From: Argopecten irradians
Lineage: Eukaryota > Mollusca > Bivalvia > Pectinida > Pectinidae
Assembly: GCF_041381155.1 (NCBI RefSeq)
Contig: NC_091134.1
Span: forward strand, 58,497,467 to 58,561,466
Direction of reading: 5' to 3'
Length of the DNA: 64,000 nucleotides
A model generated the notes under the pieces. That model searched no databases, was not told the DNA's origin, and saw only the letters and a list, made by a program, of their open reading frames with translations. The position numbers and the translations under genes were made by a program. This document shows positions 1-12,556 of the stretch, in pieces; the stretch's first letter is position 1, and each line of letters begins with the position of its first letter.

Positions 1-888
1 CGCGTTTCGCGGGGGATAACAAAACCATCAAAATACAGAATTCAGCAAAGTTATTATAGAAGATTCTCCTATGAAAATAATAAGTGAATCAGAAAAATCA
101 CCCAGTATAAATTTGAACGTAATAATCGGTGAAAAACATGCCTCAAATATCTTAACTCAAATAGAAAAAAATAAATCTAAACGGTCGGGAAAATGTATCC
201 GATAGTCCTGCATGACGGCAACTGTAAATGGCTGTTGAGAAATTATTTTCGGGCCGAATGCCAATCTTTGACGTCACGAAAATGTCCCATTGCAAAGAGC
301 CGCTTGTGTTATCGTTTATGTTTTACAATTAAAAATCATAGGCTTCATCTGTCGAAATGAGAAAGAGCTATTTATTGGTATGTATTAAATACACCATGAA
401 ATTCCTCTGTCTCAGCTTCGTCAATATAACACTTCATTAACATTGTTTTCAATTTAAATAAAGATCAGTACAACGTGTATGTTCGTGTGTCTTGATTGTG
501 TTTCTTTTTGTTTATTTGACCATAATATTGCTACTGACATAAACCTCCAGGGATTATATTAAAGATTGGTTCCAGTCCACTTGCGCCCAATAACCGTTTT
601 CCGCAGATATATCTCATTTTTGCTTTGGTAATTTTCCTCGGTTGTTAACATCAACTTTGTTAAGTAACTTTTTAGTATAAGAAATTAAAAAAAACCTTGA
701 TAAATGGTGTTTATGGAGTTGACAAATGTCACAATTTATAGAGTCAAAGTCAAATAAACTTTATTTGTGGAGAATGAAAACTGAGCGTAAATACATAAGA
801 GGACAATTTTTTTATTAATTATCAAAACCAATTAATTGTAAATTGTAAGTAATTCTTTAATACAGTCTTATCATCATCATAGTCTTTT
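1..888. other. No gene recognised
   Basis: AT-rich sequence with no credible exon or domain. It contains one near-CRE palindrome (GACGTCA near 270) and then runs into the retroelement coding remnant. Confidence 0.5.
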
Positions 889-2085
889 GTGTGTACGTGT
901 TTTAAGGAGTTCAAGGTGGCTAAGGCAAGACAGGTGATGACTGTTAGGGACTCTAAAGACGATAAGATCAGACTCGCGGGCATAGAGACGAGAACGGGGA
1001 GGAAATGGTCTGCAAGCAACGCAGTAGAAGCAGCTGAGAGCCGCCTGAGACACCAAGACATCGTTGGTACAACGTGCGTAGGACGCCAGGGACTGGGTAC
1101 AAGTCATGTGCAGCGCTGGGGGACATCAGATAAAGCCGGCAAGAGGAAGATGGTACAGGACAACATCAGGAAAATGGAGGAGGAAATCAGGAAGTCCAAA
1201 GTGGTGGAGATGGGAGCCCAGGGAGCATGGACGAGGTGGGGAACTACAGACAGAAGACTGTCTTGGTCGGACATCTGGCGTATGGAACCTTGCCGAATCC
1301 AGTTCCTGCTGAGGTCAGTTTACGACCTGCTTCCCTCGCCTACTAACCTCCATAGATGGGGCTTGACTGAGACTCCAGACTGTCCATTGTGCAACCGACC
1401 AGGGAACCTTGCGCATGTACTATCAGGATGCAATGTCGCCCTTACGCAAGGACCCTACAGTTGGCGCCATGACAAGGTGCTAAGGGAACTGGCTGACATC
1501 CTAGAGAGGGAGAGGATTAAGAAGCGGAAGCCCGATAAGGGTTGTACATTCATCAACTTTGTACGAGGCGGGGGGAGAGGACATACTTCTTCAACTGTTC
1601 ACCAGGGGGGGTATCCTTGACGGCGCACAGAACTGGGAGATGAGAGTTGATCTAGACAGGAGACTGGTATTCCCCGACATCTTCCAGACCAATCTGCGTC
1701 CAGATATCCTCCTATGGTCAACGCAGGGAAAGAAGATGGTCATGGTGGAATTGACAGTTCCATGGGAAGAAAGATGTGAGGAGGCATTCGAGCGAAAGAA
1801 GGGGAAGTATGAAGAATTGGCAGGAGACATCAGGGCCCTAGGGTGGAGTGTTTGGGTCTTCCCAGTGGAGATCGGATGCAGAGGATTTCCTGCACATTCA
1901 ACATGGAGAATGTTTGCAGCACTGGGTGTGAAGGGCAGAGACAGGAGAGCAACAGTGGACCGACTGTCAAGAACAGCAGAGAAGTCGTCCAGCTGGCTGT
2001 GGTGGAGACGACAAGACATGAGCTGGAAGCTATCCACAGACGGGCAGTGATTTGGCCAATCACTGTCGACTCGCCATCTTGAGGA
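889..2085 (+). mobile_element. Non-LTR retroelement, C-terminal coding remnant
   Basis: C-terminal part of a non-LTR retrotransposon polyprotein. The first ~220 codons contain the block TGRKWSASNAVEAAESRLRH, then RSVYDLLPSPTNLHRWGL, then a CCHC knuckle (CPLC..H..C, about 1381-1431) and WRHDKVL. After a one-base frame change near 1560-1575 a second frame continues with WEMRVDLDRRLVFPD, RPDILLW and VELTVPWEER..E. That last block has the layout of a PD-(D/E)xK-like nuclease. The order CCHC knuckle then nuclease fits elements with a restriction-like endonuclease, but the clade was not determined. The reverse transcriptase core is absent upstream, so this is a 5'-truncated copy. The frame change makes it inactive. 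The family match rests on recalled protein patterns. Confidence 0.75.
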
Positions 2086-2189
2086 CGTTCCAGGTTAGGA
2101 GTCAAAACGTTCAGGGAGAGGTGGACCTGGCTGATGACGTCTGTGGAGCTGCAATCCAGGGATTGTATTTAGGTAATATTAATTTTTGA

Positions 2190-2770
2190 TATTTCATATT
2201 ATTATTATTATTATAATTACAAGCTAACCGATATTTACATAATACATAATTTATTTTACGATTATGTGGACATGATGCACATAGTAATTATTTTACATAA
2301 TGAATAAGTTGCGTACTCCTGTGCTTGGGCTGAGGTGACCAATGTTACATTTTACGGTCCCAGAATAGCAGTTGAGATGGGTTGTTTTTATCTTGTACAC
2401 ACGTTCCTTCCACATATTCATAGTTCTAAATATAACTGTCGAAGACAAATATATCTGAATCAAATAATCAATGAAACGTTACATAATATAAGACCACGAT
2501 CGAGTGCATCGTGGGAAGCGATTGGCCTAGGACGTCTCCTTGCAGGCGGTGTAGGAACTTGCAAATTATAGTCTAAATGAAATAAATGATTTGTTTTAAT
2601 GTCCAGACCGGATTTTGTAAATAATGAATATACAAACCTGTTTTTTTAACGTTAGACATTTTTATTTTGCTGTAATCTATATCGATGTTGGTATCGTTTA
2701 TGCGATGAGAGATGACGAGGTTTTGCCGAGTCATCTAGGTTTTCCGTGTCGACGTTTGTACTGTAAGATA
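2190..2770 (+). repeat. Long direct repeat A, copy 1 (retroelement 3' UTR or LTR-like)
   Basis: About 570 bp, closely matching 4146-4712 in the same orientation. Shared landmarks are the TTATTATTATTAT start, CCTGTGCTTGGGCTGAGGTG, GCCTAGGACGTCTCCTTGCA, a poly(A)-signal-like AAATAAATGATTTG, and a closing GTTTTGCCGAGTCATCT hairpin-like segment. It follows the retroelement coding end directly, so it is probably that element's 3' untranslated region. Confidence 0.8.
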
Positions 2771-3829
2771 CTGACCGTGTATCCGGTTTAAATCCTAAGA
2801 TATATAATTATATATTTTGTAGTAATAGCTACATGTACATGCAGCCCTCACAAAAATTGTGTAAATAGTTTGAATAGGCATGAAGTTTCAGAAGATCTGC
2901 ACATTTTTTTAAACAGAAACATACAAGTATTATGTATATATGTTTCTCTTTATAATAAGTAGATACCACTGTTACTTCAATCACCTACATGTATCTTCGC
3001 AAATATTTGATGATGTATGATTTTAGTATTTCCTAATAGAAAAACTTTTGTAAATGTATATACATGTAGGTGTGGTTTCAACATGAAGAAAAGTGAAACA
3101 TGTTAATAACACATTGATCACAAATCACAAAGTATTTTGTTGTTCGTTAATGCACAGTTTACCTGGTATACCGCAATCTTTGTTTGTTGGTTTATTGATA
3201 ATTTTGCCGAAATGCTTGAACGTCGGTGAAGACATTCCTGAGAGGGGATGGGTTGGATTTCGCCGAGAGGAAGCAGGCCCGTGTTGATGGGGAGAAAACA
3301 ACAGTTTTTACATAACTATGGAATATCAAAGTTATATATTTTGTGAAAAATTGTGTAACACTATTTGTTTCTAGATTAAATTTTTCGATCGAGCTTACTG
3401 CGAATGCAGCGTAAAATTTTATTTAGTTGAAGAATCACGATAACTGGTACAGTCGATGTTGAGAACAGGTCTAGATCTGATTTGATGCATGCATTGCCTG
3501 CCAATATTTCGTATGATTCAACTCAAGGATAAAAAAATGAATACGATTTCTGAAACTTCTTGGGCTAAAGATAGTTCATGTAGATTATTGATAGTATTAA
3601 AGATAGCTACTATTGTAATAAATAAAAAATCACGATAACTGGTCGCGACCCAGTACTGTTTCTTTTTGTCAAAGTGACGCTTAAACAATGCTTTAAGATA
3701 AACTTACAAAATTATTTTAAACTATGATCTGTTGTATATGAGTGCAAATTGCGACCATAATACCACAAATGAATGATCATTCCTTCAAAACGCCAGCTTG
3801 CAAGGTCGAATCACCCGGGCTCATATCGG
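2771..3829. other. No gene recognised between repeats A and B
   Basis: AT-rich spacer. A 64-codon open frame near 3093-3287 has no recognisable features and no supporting splice context. Nothing else was seen. Confidence 0.4.
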
Positions 3830-4145
3830 ACTAAAAAGTGACGTCACTTGAATGTTCGGGATCAAATCATCAAATTTAGAAATGGTAATCAAAATAAAGA
3901 AATTAAACATTTATTTACTGACATCGTAATATTTTCCTATCGCAACTGTTACAGGAATTCTTATTATCTGGTATCGAGCTCTATGCCTGACTAATCTCGA
4001 TATTTGTGCTGAAAATACCTTGTTTATTGATATTGTTCCGTTTTGTTGAGTTTAAATTCGCTGGACATTTTGCTGGAACACTATAACAACCATTCTGATA
4101 TCGGAACAGTTGGAATTATGAAGATACCTCTAACAGTATTTTTAT
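3830..4145 (+). repeat. Direct repeat B, copy 1
   Basis: Starts at GTGACGTCACTTGAATGTTCGG and includes CTATGCCTGACTAATCTCGA and GGAATTATGAAGATACCTCT. The same order of landmarks recurs at 5640-6115, and the last part recurs at 6827-6960. It abuts repeat A copy 2 directly. Confidence 0.75.
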
Positions 4146-4712
4146 TATTATTATTATATACAAGCAAACGGATATTTACATAATATATAATTCATTATTA
4201 TAATATAATTTCGATTATGTGGACATGACGTACATAGCACTATTTTACATAATGACTAATTTGCGTGCCCCTGTGCTTGGGCTGAGGTGACCAATATTAC
4301 ATTTTACGGTCCCGGAATAGCAGTTAAGATGGGTTGTTTTTATCTTGTACACACGTTCCTTCCACATATTCATAGTTCTAAATATAACTGTCGAAGACAG
4401 ATATATCTGGATCAAATATCCGATGAAAAGTTACATAATATATAGACCATATGATCGAGTGTATCGTGGGTAGCGTTAGGCCTAGGACGTCTCCTTGCAG
4501 GCGGTGTATGGGATTCGCAAATTAGTTTTAGTCTAGATGAAATAAATGATTTGTTTTGATTATTGGATTTATGTATATCCATATTTCCAACATTTTTATT
4601 TTGCTAAAAATTAATATCGATCCTGCTTTCGTTTGTCCGATGAGGTGAGACGAGCAGGTTTTGCCGAGTCATCTCGGTTTTACGTGTCGACATCTGTATT
4701 CTGTTTATCCTG
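4146..4712 (+). repeat. Long direct repeat A, copy 2
   Basis: Second copy of the ~570-bp repeat at 2190-2770, diverged by scattered substitutions and small indels. It lies directly upstream of the retroelement N-terminal fragment at 4725-5460. The same sequence is therefore downstream of one coding remnant and upstream of another. Confidence 0.8.
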
Positions 4713-4724
4713 CAACTATTTCAT

Positions 4725-5460
4725 TATACATACAGACACTGGCAGAAAATGGTCAGCATCCAAGGCAGTCGATGAAGCGGAGAGCCGGGTTGCGACACAA
4801 AGATACAGTACAGTGGCCTTCTTCAGAAGATAAACGGTGGGAAGCATTTGATAATGACCTTGATAAGATCTTACAGAGAGGACATTGGTAGGCGACGTAC
4901 ACAAGAAGATAATATCACTGTCAACATTAGTGTACGTTGTGGGACTAGAGCGCTTTGGAACAAAGCAAGGTGGTAGCAGGAAGGAATGAACATGTCACAC
5001 ACCCAACAGGCGCCAAAAGGAGATACTCAGCCTTCGAACGGAAATCAGGACTATCACCAAACAATTTAAGACAGCAAACGAGGAGGAGAAAATTGGTATG
5101 AGTGAGTTAAGAGCTATTCTGAGAGAGAAGAGAAACAACCTCCAAAGAGCGGAGAGAATACAGAAAGCCAGGAAGGGAGGGGAAAAAGAGGGCTAAGTTC
5201 ATAGCAAACCCGTACAGACTAACCAAATCAACACTGGAAGGGTCTAAGTCAGGGTTGCTGAAGAGTTCTAGAGAGGAGGTAGAGAGACATCTATCAGAGA
5301 CACATGGAGATGAACAGCAGGGGAGACCACTAGGCCCATGTAAAAAGGGATAGAGGCAGTGCCAGAACCAGGGATACCATTGGAAGACAAGGAACCATCA
5401 TGGAAGGAGGTCCAAGAAATCACAGCTGTAAAAGAAGGTTGTATTCAAAACGAAAGCAAA
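4725..5460 (+). mobile_element. Non-LTR retroelement, N-terminal/pre-RT fragment, frame-broken
   Basis: Begins with TGRKWSASKAVDEAESR (4736-4788), which matches the C-terminal-half block of the 889-2085 copy. After a one-base slip it continues LRHKDTVQW and SSEDKRWEAFDNDLDKIL. Further on, with more frame breaks, come LRTEIRTITKQFKTANEEEK, ELRAILREKRNNLQRAERIQ, KFIANPYRLTK and LPLEDKEPSWKEVQEI-like segments. These read as the basic, coiled region N-terminal to the reverse transcriptase in this element family; that assignment is from memory. At least three frame breaks and the absence of the RT itself make it a fossil. The joining of a C-terminal block to the N-terminal part is odd. Confidence 0.65.
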
Positions 5461-5639
5461 TTGCCTGTTATTTACACGATTTCGCTTAAAGCGAAACGTT
5501 TCTTTAAGATCAAGAAAAGATGCATTCACTAAACCGAATGAGTGTGTAATCCTTTTTACTGCCATGGGAAATAACCAATGTTAGTGACGTCATTCCGGTG
5601 ATTGTGACGTCACAGTTTGGCGAGAATGACTGACGTTTC

Positions 5640-6115
5640 ATTCACTCCTACTATAAGTGACGTCACTGGAATGTTCGGAATCTAATAATCAAATTGAAAA
5701 TGAAATTGAATCAAACGAAAGGAAAATAAACATTTATTAACTGACAGCGTTATATTTTCCTATCACAACTGTTACAGGAAATTCTTATTATCTGCTATCG
5801 AGTTCTATGCCTGACTAATGTCGATATTAGTGCTGAAAATGCATTGTTTCTTGATATTGTTCCGCTTCTTTTGTTGACTTTAAATTCGTCAAATGAACTT
5901 AACCCTCGAAGGGCGTCAGAACGCTTGTTTTCAACGTAAATAAACACCGTAGTGATAAAGACCTTCCAAGTGAATATTTGCCTCGAGGAAATAGGGACAC
6001 CAAAAGTTGATTTTCTCCAAAAGTAAGTAAATTAAAATACATTAATTTTGCTGGAACTCTTAAAAAGTCATTCTGATTTCAGAACAGTTAGAATTATGAA
6101 GATACCTCTACTGTG
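5640..6115 (+). repeat. Direct repeat B, copy 2
   Basis: Matches 3830-4145 and is longer, with an insertion (about 5895-6045) before the shared tail that ends in GAATTATGAAGATACCTCTA. It contains a TGACGTCA palindrome at 5658-5665, with two more just upstream at 5585 and 5605. Confidence 0.7.
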
Positions 6116-6826
6116 CTCAACTTGGCTTCGGCAAAGCCTCGTGTTTGACAACTTAAGAATCTTACCCCTCGGGTTGAGATTCTCCTATCTCATCCCAAAG
6201 GGGGTGAAAGATTCTATTAACCCATCCCGGGAATATTTGGTAGCAGTTAATAGTCATGGGTGAGATTTTTATTAAGTAGAAAGCCCCTGTTTTATTATAT
6301 GCACAATTTTATTTTTTAAATCAACAAAATGGGGTTAGAGATTAGGTTTAGAGGGTATCCGAATGTGCGTCTAAGACGGAAAAACTCAATACTGTAGCAG
6401 TAGAAATTGATAGCCGCGGTACGAGGTAAGATTGCTCAAACGTTTAATATTATACCTATGTCGAAATAGGCTCAGTTTCCGCTATCACGACAGTGATGCT
6501 TGGTTTTAAACTGTGGAATTTCAAGAAAAAAAATTCTCCTAGAGGGGGTGTAATTTTGGGTTAAAATCTCATTTTTTTGCATTTTTTCAAAAAAACTAAT
6601 TTGGTTACCATGGTTTTTACAGGCTCACAAAAACACAAAAAGCAGACCTGTCCAAAAATAAACTCTGCATAACAATTGCAAATGTTGTGTAAATTAAAAA
6701 TATAAATATTTTTATATAGATGTAATTTAAGGATAAAAAGCTGTGTATACATAATTTAAGCATGCACTTAATTTTGCTGTTTTTTTTTTCAAATCTACTG
6801 TACACTGCTACCTTTGCATAGGTGAA
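6116..6826. other. No gene; short inverted motifs
   Basis: Contains a CTTAAGAATCTTACCCCTCGGG-type segment with partial self-complementarity around 6150-6260, resembling a degraded repeat. The minus-strand open frames here are AT-rich and featureless. Confidence 0.4.
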
Positions 6827-6985
6827 ACAGGGACACAAAAAGTTAATTTTCTCCAAAAGTAAAAAAATAACACTATATTAATTTTGCTGGAACACTTAAA
6901 AAATCATTCTGATTTCAGAACAGTTGGAATTATGAAGATACCTCTTACAGTATTTTTATTATTATTATTATATATAATGTAAGTT
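6827..6985 (+). repeat. Repeat B tail, copy 3
   Basis: Repeats the last ~130 bp of repeat B (AGGGACAC...GTTGGAATTATGAAGATACC) and then the TTTTTATTATTATTATTATA junction seen at the B/A border near 4140. It diverges after that. Confidence 0.7.
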
Positions 6986-7441
6986 AATTATTCTTATTAT
7001 TTCCACAAAACACTTTTTCTCACGAACGGAACAAAGAACGACGCTCAATTTTGGACACAGTATGAACATACATGAGTTCTTGAAACGCACGCTCTATTTT
7101 GTACGATAACATTAATAAACAATGTCAATCTCACAGACGTAAATAACTACTTTTTTAACGAAGTTTAAACGTTCCTTCATAATCTTACGCTGTACGTCGT
7201 CCCTGTAATTATTCAGGTAGATCCTGACATAGCGCGTGTTTTTCTTATTACATGTTATCAGAGATTATGTCAAGGAAAAAGGTTCGCTACGGGGGTAACA
7301 TAAAGGTCAAAAACGAAATTTGCCACAGAAAAAAAATTGAAGGTTGGATATGGAGGACATACCCTCAGAAATATATAATGACAAGATTCAAGGTCATCTT
7401 ATTCAAAATGGCGGAGATATAGCCCTTTGAAAAATGGCGAC

Positions 7442-8170
7442 TTTAAACGACTTCTTCTTAATAACCATGATGCCTAGAGACCTGATATTGGGCCTGTAAC
7501 ATGCTGATGAAGGGCTAATCAGTTTGTTTAAATGATTGACCTTGATCTTTATTCAAAGTCACATGGGTTAAATAGACTGAAATATATTTAAACGACTTCC
7601 TCTTAATAACCAAGAGTCCTAGAGACCTGATATTTGGCCTGTGGTATGCAGGTATGCAGGCCTATCAAATATATTCAAATGAATGACATTGACCTTCATT
7701 CAAGGTCACAGGGGCCAAATAAGCTAGAATGTTTGTTTTAACTCCTTCTGAATAACCAAGATGTATAGATACCTGATATTGGGCCTGTGGCACGCTGCGA
7801 TGAAGGGCTACCAAACTGGCTCAAATGAATGACACTGACCTTCATTCAAGGTCACATAGGTCAAAAAGCTTAATATCTTTAAACGACTTCTTCTTAATAA
7901 CTATGAGGCCTAGAAACCTGATATTGGGCCTGTAACATGCTAATGAAGGGCTAATCAGTTTTGTTTAAATGATTGACCCTGATCTTTATTCAAGGTCACA
8001 GGGGTTAAATAGACTGAAATATATTTAAACGACTTCCTCTTAATAACCGAACGGCCTAGATACCTGATATTGGGCCTGTATTAGGCTGGGATGAAGGGCT
8101 ATCAATTTTGTTCAAATGAATAACCTTGACCTTCATTCAAGGTCACGGGGTCAAATAGGCTAAAATAATT
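7442..8170. repeat. ~145-bp tandem repeat, five units, three-unit higher order
   Basis: Units begin with TTTAAACGACTTCTTCTTAA or variants at about 7442, 7587, 7736, 7878 and 8025. Each carries GATATTGGGCCTGT, AAGGGCTA and a TTCATTCAAGGTCA-like core. Units 1 and 4, and units 2 and 5, resemble each other more than their neighbours (offsets ~436-438 bp), so three monomers form a higher-order unit. The monomer resembles ~145-165-bp tandem repeats I recall from bivalves. Confidence 0.85.
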
Positions 8171-9519
8171 TGTTCGTGTGTTTGTCTGCATGACCTAATG
8201 AAATTTTCATTTCAACAAATTTTATTGACAAAGATGTTTCAAGTCAAATGGATTAAATAACAGGCAAAGTCTATATAAATAATGAAATCATAGCTGAAAG
8301 TACGTCCGTTTAATATGCAGTGTCTGTTCTGTTTGTCCGTATGAATAAGTTCAAAGACAGATTATACCCATGGGTAGCTGAAATATATAACGTCAGTTAC
8401 AGTACCCTGGAGTATCGATGATGCGTACGTTCGTAAAGGTCTTTCATCATCATATACGTAGCTAAACAGATTTCGAATATAATGCAAGCTATATCTTGTG
8501 TGAAATATCATAAGAATTAATAATGGGCAAATTATTTGACTCTCTATTTGCTAAGTGTAAGGTGATTTAATTACGATAAGACAAGATTCCTTATATTGAA
8601 CCCAAAGTTCCAAAATGCGCTGTGTGCGATCAACTGTATAGCAGATCGCACAGTTATACGCACACTGTTTTAGTAGGTAAAGCGATCATACAATAACAAC
8701 TTTATTTCTCAAAAGTCACAGTTTTTTCCCCTCACATTTCACATATTACCGTGACACACCGGGTTCGGATACTGCACCATGTATTGCTGTGGGGAGGCAG
8801 CAACATCTTAAAGTTCCATTTAAAGCAAACTACTTCTTTTTAGCTGTTTCCTTTCTTGTTTATTCCGCATCCAAGCTCTTTCCAATCGTAAACACCAATG
8901 GTAAAAATTGTATAAGCCCAAATTTATTTTGTGTGTGGGATGCTGTGTATGTAGTTGCATGAAATGTGATAAGATAACATTATATAAATTGTATAAGGGG
9001 AGATAATTTTAACTCCAATTGTACGAGTTATTCCAATTGGTTCCACAACTCAACTTTACGTCCATGAAACAACTGTAGTTTGGAAAGAGGCTTCAAGTGC
9101 TACAAGATACTTTATTCGGAATACCTTTGTATAGAAGATCAAAAAGGTGCATGAAAGACGGGGCCAAAGAGTCAAATCAAATTTCAAGATCTTTTTATTA
9201 CTTACTTATATCATTACCTGGGTGGAAATTCAGTGTTTTGATTGCGATCAAATTAAGTTCATATTGAATTGATTTAATATTGGTTCTTTTGTAAAAAAAA
9301 TTATTATTTAAATGTATATTTTGCATGCACTTATGACCAATTTTACTACCTGTATATGTGTTCAGATTAAAAAAAAAACAACAAAAAAAACTTATGTTCA
9401 CTATTAATGATTGTCAAAAATTAGATTAGATTAACTTTACCACACATAAAAACGTACAAAATGTAAACCTCGACCCAGTCTAAAAGTTTTTAACTTCCCA
9501 AAATTTTCTTCTGAAACAC
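8171..9519. other. No gene recognised
   Basis: AT-rich intergenic DNA downstream of gene 1. No exon continuing gene 1 (for example a USP Cys box) was found here on the minus strand. Confidence 0.4.
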
Positions 9520-10081
9520 TTAAAGGGATAATTCGGTCTAAGAGTACATTAAACCTTGCACATATTTCGGAAAACAAACTAGTTCTAGTGGAACTTAGAT
9601 TAGTTGGTTTTACTGTGATATGCCAGAAAAGCTCACTGTAGTCAAATGTACATGTGAAATGATCAATCGCCATTACACATAGCCTTGTATGCCGAACCCT
9701 GACCCTTGCATGTGTAATAAATAATTTTTTTGTCTAGAACTACTCAAAACGCTCTTACAGTGGTGTTAACATTATTAGATGCATGTTCTTGTTTAAAAAT
9801 AATTTCATCAACTCCTCAGTGGTTATACATGTGTATTGCATTTGTTTAACGTGCGTGACTTTGACTCGGGTAAGGGTACAGCGTACATGTTGTACCTGCT
9901 TAATCGTATTGATCAACGATTTGGAATTTCAATGGTATTAATCAAAATACTTAACAATGTTGTGGAATTTGTCACTATTTCTTGTCATATGTTTCATATA
10001 AGGAATGTAGAACAATACATTTATGTCATATTATGCTTTGTGGTTATGTAACAAATTAGCCTCACTGAATTGTCCCTTTAA
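9520..10081 (+). mobile_element. TTAA-bounded MITE-like element, copy 1
   Basis: Bounded by TTAAAGGGATAATTCGG on the left and its inverted form ACTGAATTGTCCCTTTAA on the right. The terminal inverted repeats start at TTAA, as in piggyBac-type insertions. The interior matches 48129-48679 in opposite orientation. A short open frame starting MHLFNVRDF occurs in both copies, but it has no recognised domain and probably reflects shared ancestry rather than coding. Confidence 0.8.
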
Positions 10082-10184
10082 ATAATTTGCCCACGCTGAA
10101 GGTCAATTAGGTTTGATTTTCAGAATTCAAAATCATATTGACAGTATAAACAAAGACAAATATTTTAAAATAACATATACATAC

Positions 10185-10290
10185 CAGCAAATTCAAAATG
10201 GCTAAACTTATCTATCCCTGTCGTCGTGACAGATGACGGCAAAAGTGAAGCATCCTCATTTACCTTATTAAGCGACCCGGCTGCTAAATC
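10185..10290 (-). CDS. Gene 1, last recognised exon
   Basis: 106 nt, acceptor TTAAG and donor GTATGT, entering in phase 0 and leaving in phase 1. The 35 codons include DLAAGSLNKVNED and TGIDKFSHFEFA: polar, no cysteine, linker-like. It follows the 12449-12556 exon in frame. The ending phase shows that another exon must follow, but none was found. Confidence 0.6.
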
Positions 10291-12448
10291 CTTAATAATA
10301 AAATAAACACTTTTTTAATCTTTAAACGTAAGATTGAAAAAAATATTCCAGGACATATTCTTTTAAATACTACAATTACTATGCAAAGCAATTGTTTTAA
10401 GGAAGAAACATATTTTCACAACTTTATACTCCACAAATTAAGCAACTCCCCATTTCGTATCCATCAGCATTTTCCAGAGCTGACAATGTCGGCATATGCA
10501 GTTATTGCATTTTTGCACTTGGATAACAGACTACATGTTATAATAAAAATATAGGTCAATGCAATGCAGATTATCTTTAGAGAAAAACTAAGCCTTTGGT
10601 CTCATTTATTTAATTAAATCTGTTGAGAAATTAGTTTTAAGAGACAACTATAATGTTGTTGATAATATATCTGCTGACTACAGTCACCATAGTTTTTTTT
10701 ATTGTGTTAATGGTTCAAAAATGAGTTGCAATAGTCAAAGTGTCTGTAAAATGATTAATCAGAGTCTAAACACGAAAAAAAAACCTAATAACTGATAACA
10801 AAAAAAATGTATATTTGAAGATCAAGTTATGTTTCTATATCAACATACTTGATAGCTGATTAACTCAACTTGATAAGGCCTCTACATTTTCAGTTTTTCT
10901 CATATCCGGTGTCTTAGACTTAATGGTTATTTTAGATTGAAAGAAAATCAGCGAATAAGAATCACTGGTCTTTGTTTTAAGTCAAATGGCATTAATCCAA
11001 CTCTGCGACTCATAAAATTAAGAAATGTTCTGAAGAGTTTTTTTTTTCAGTCTCGTTAAAGTCCCTTTTTGAACTGAATCAATGAGTATTCAAGATTTTA
11101 AAATAAGAATTGACAAAATTTGTTTCAAAATAAAAATGGTAATTATTTGTAGCAAGTTGGCATGTTATAAAAGTCAGCCAAGTGGGGGCAATTTTGAAAA
11201 CAGGTACATGGAATTTTTGTCGCTTTTGTATGACGACACAGAATTTCACAATTTTTTGCTACATTTTTTCACTTAAATCATCGATGTGGTGACATTTTCA
11301 GCAGTATTTTACAAAGTTCTGTTGTATATAAGTTTTAATATACTTTTTTAAAGTGATTAATTTAAAGTATATTGGTCAAACTCCTGATTTAGCCTTTTAA
11401 GACAAAGGGAGGAAAAATGTGATTTTATTTCTCCTTTCATGAAAAAAACCCATTATTGTTAATAAAATAAGTTAAATAAAATAAGAATCACAATATTTTT
11501 TGTGTCAAATGTGTGAAAAAACGTATGTAATATGAATAAGTTGCAATTGATGAGCAAAATTTGAAACAGTGACCTTCTGCGTGAGGCAATATGTTGTGAG
11601 AGGGCTCACCCTAGAGCTCTGAACCCTGGCAGCCATCCAAAATTGAAATTATGCTATTACGTTTTCAAAACTAAAGGCCAGAAACACATATTATGTAAAT
11701 AAGATTAAAATAATTCAAAGACTGAAAAGACAGAATTGAATACCAAACCGATTATAAAAATACTATAGGTTATTTCTTAATCATGTTGAGTATCATCCAC
11801 TTTTGAAATTATTTTTTAAAAGAAATAGATTATTTCGTTTAATCAACGTGTTTTGGGCATCCACAATATCAACATAAATTATCGATTACCTATCGAAATG
11901 AATGACTAAATCTGAACAGAACATGATTCCTAAGCTTGCCTAAAACTTAAAGAAATGCATTCAAACTTCAAATGTGTCTTTTCAATCACAATTAGTTACT
12001 TTACCTATATATGTCTTCTTTTCTCATTTATAATCATATGAGATTAATATACCTTGCTTTTACAATTTCTGGCAAATCCCTTCGCTGAATCTTTTGATGT
12101 CAGTCACTATTAACGCCTTGTATGCATGCAAAGGTATCAATTTTCATAGTTTTTAATTGATTGTACAAAATTCAGATAAGTATATTAGAACTGATTTCCA
12201 GAACTTGTCTTAGATTCAACATGAACATTTATATTACTACGTAACTTCAACGACAAATATCTATGTGCATGTAGTATATACATAACGCTTTCTATAGAGG
12301 TATTTTTTGACAAAAACGCAATCAGAGATAAATACTATTTATTAGTGTACAAAATGTTTTCCCAGGAGTGTATCTCTCAGCCAGTGTGGAATTTGTCAAG
12401 TTAACGAAAGTCTGAAGGCAAAACATGCATAAGTAAACTGTTACGTAC

Positions 12449-12556
12449 CTTTTCCTTTTTCAAAAGGACATCCTTAGCTTCCGATGATATCAAAGTTGCA
12501 TGCGAAACTAGGTTTTCTACAGTTTCTCTTTCAGAATCAAGAAGATTGCTAGATGC
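12449..12556 (-). CDS. Gene 1, helical linker exon
   Basis: 108 nt, TATAG acceptor and GTACGT donor, phase 0 to 0. The 36 codons (for example ESERETVENLV-like and SSEAKDVLLKKEK) are charged with a heptad-like look, consistent with a coiled-coil linker after the RING-like modules. Confidence 0.65.

Noticed and set aside
1591..2105. Minus-strand open frames of 148 and 91 codons
   Set aside because: They are antisense to the retroelement nuclease region, which explains the openness. No domain of their own.
2695..2760. Hammerhead-ribozyme-like hairpin in repeat A (CGATGAGAGATGACGAGG region)
   Set aside because: The conserved CTGATGA...GAAA core is not present in either copy, so a ribozyme call is not supported.
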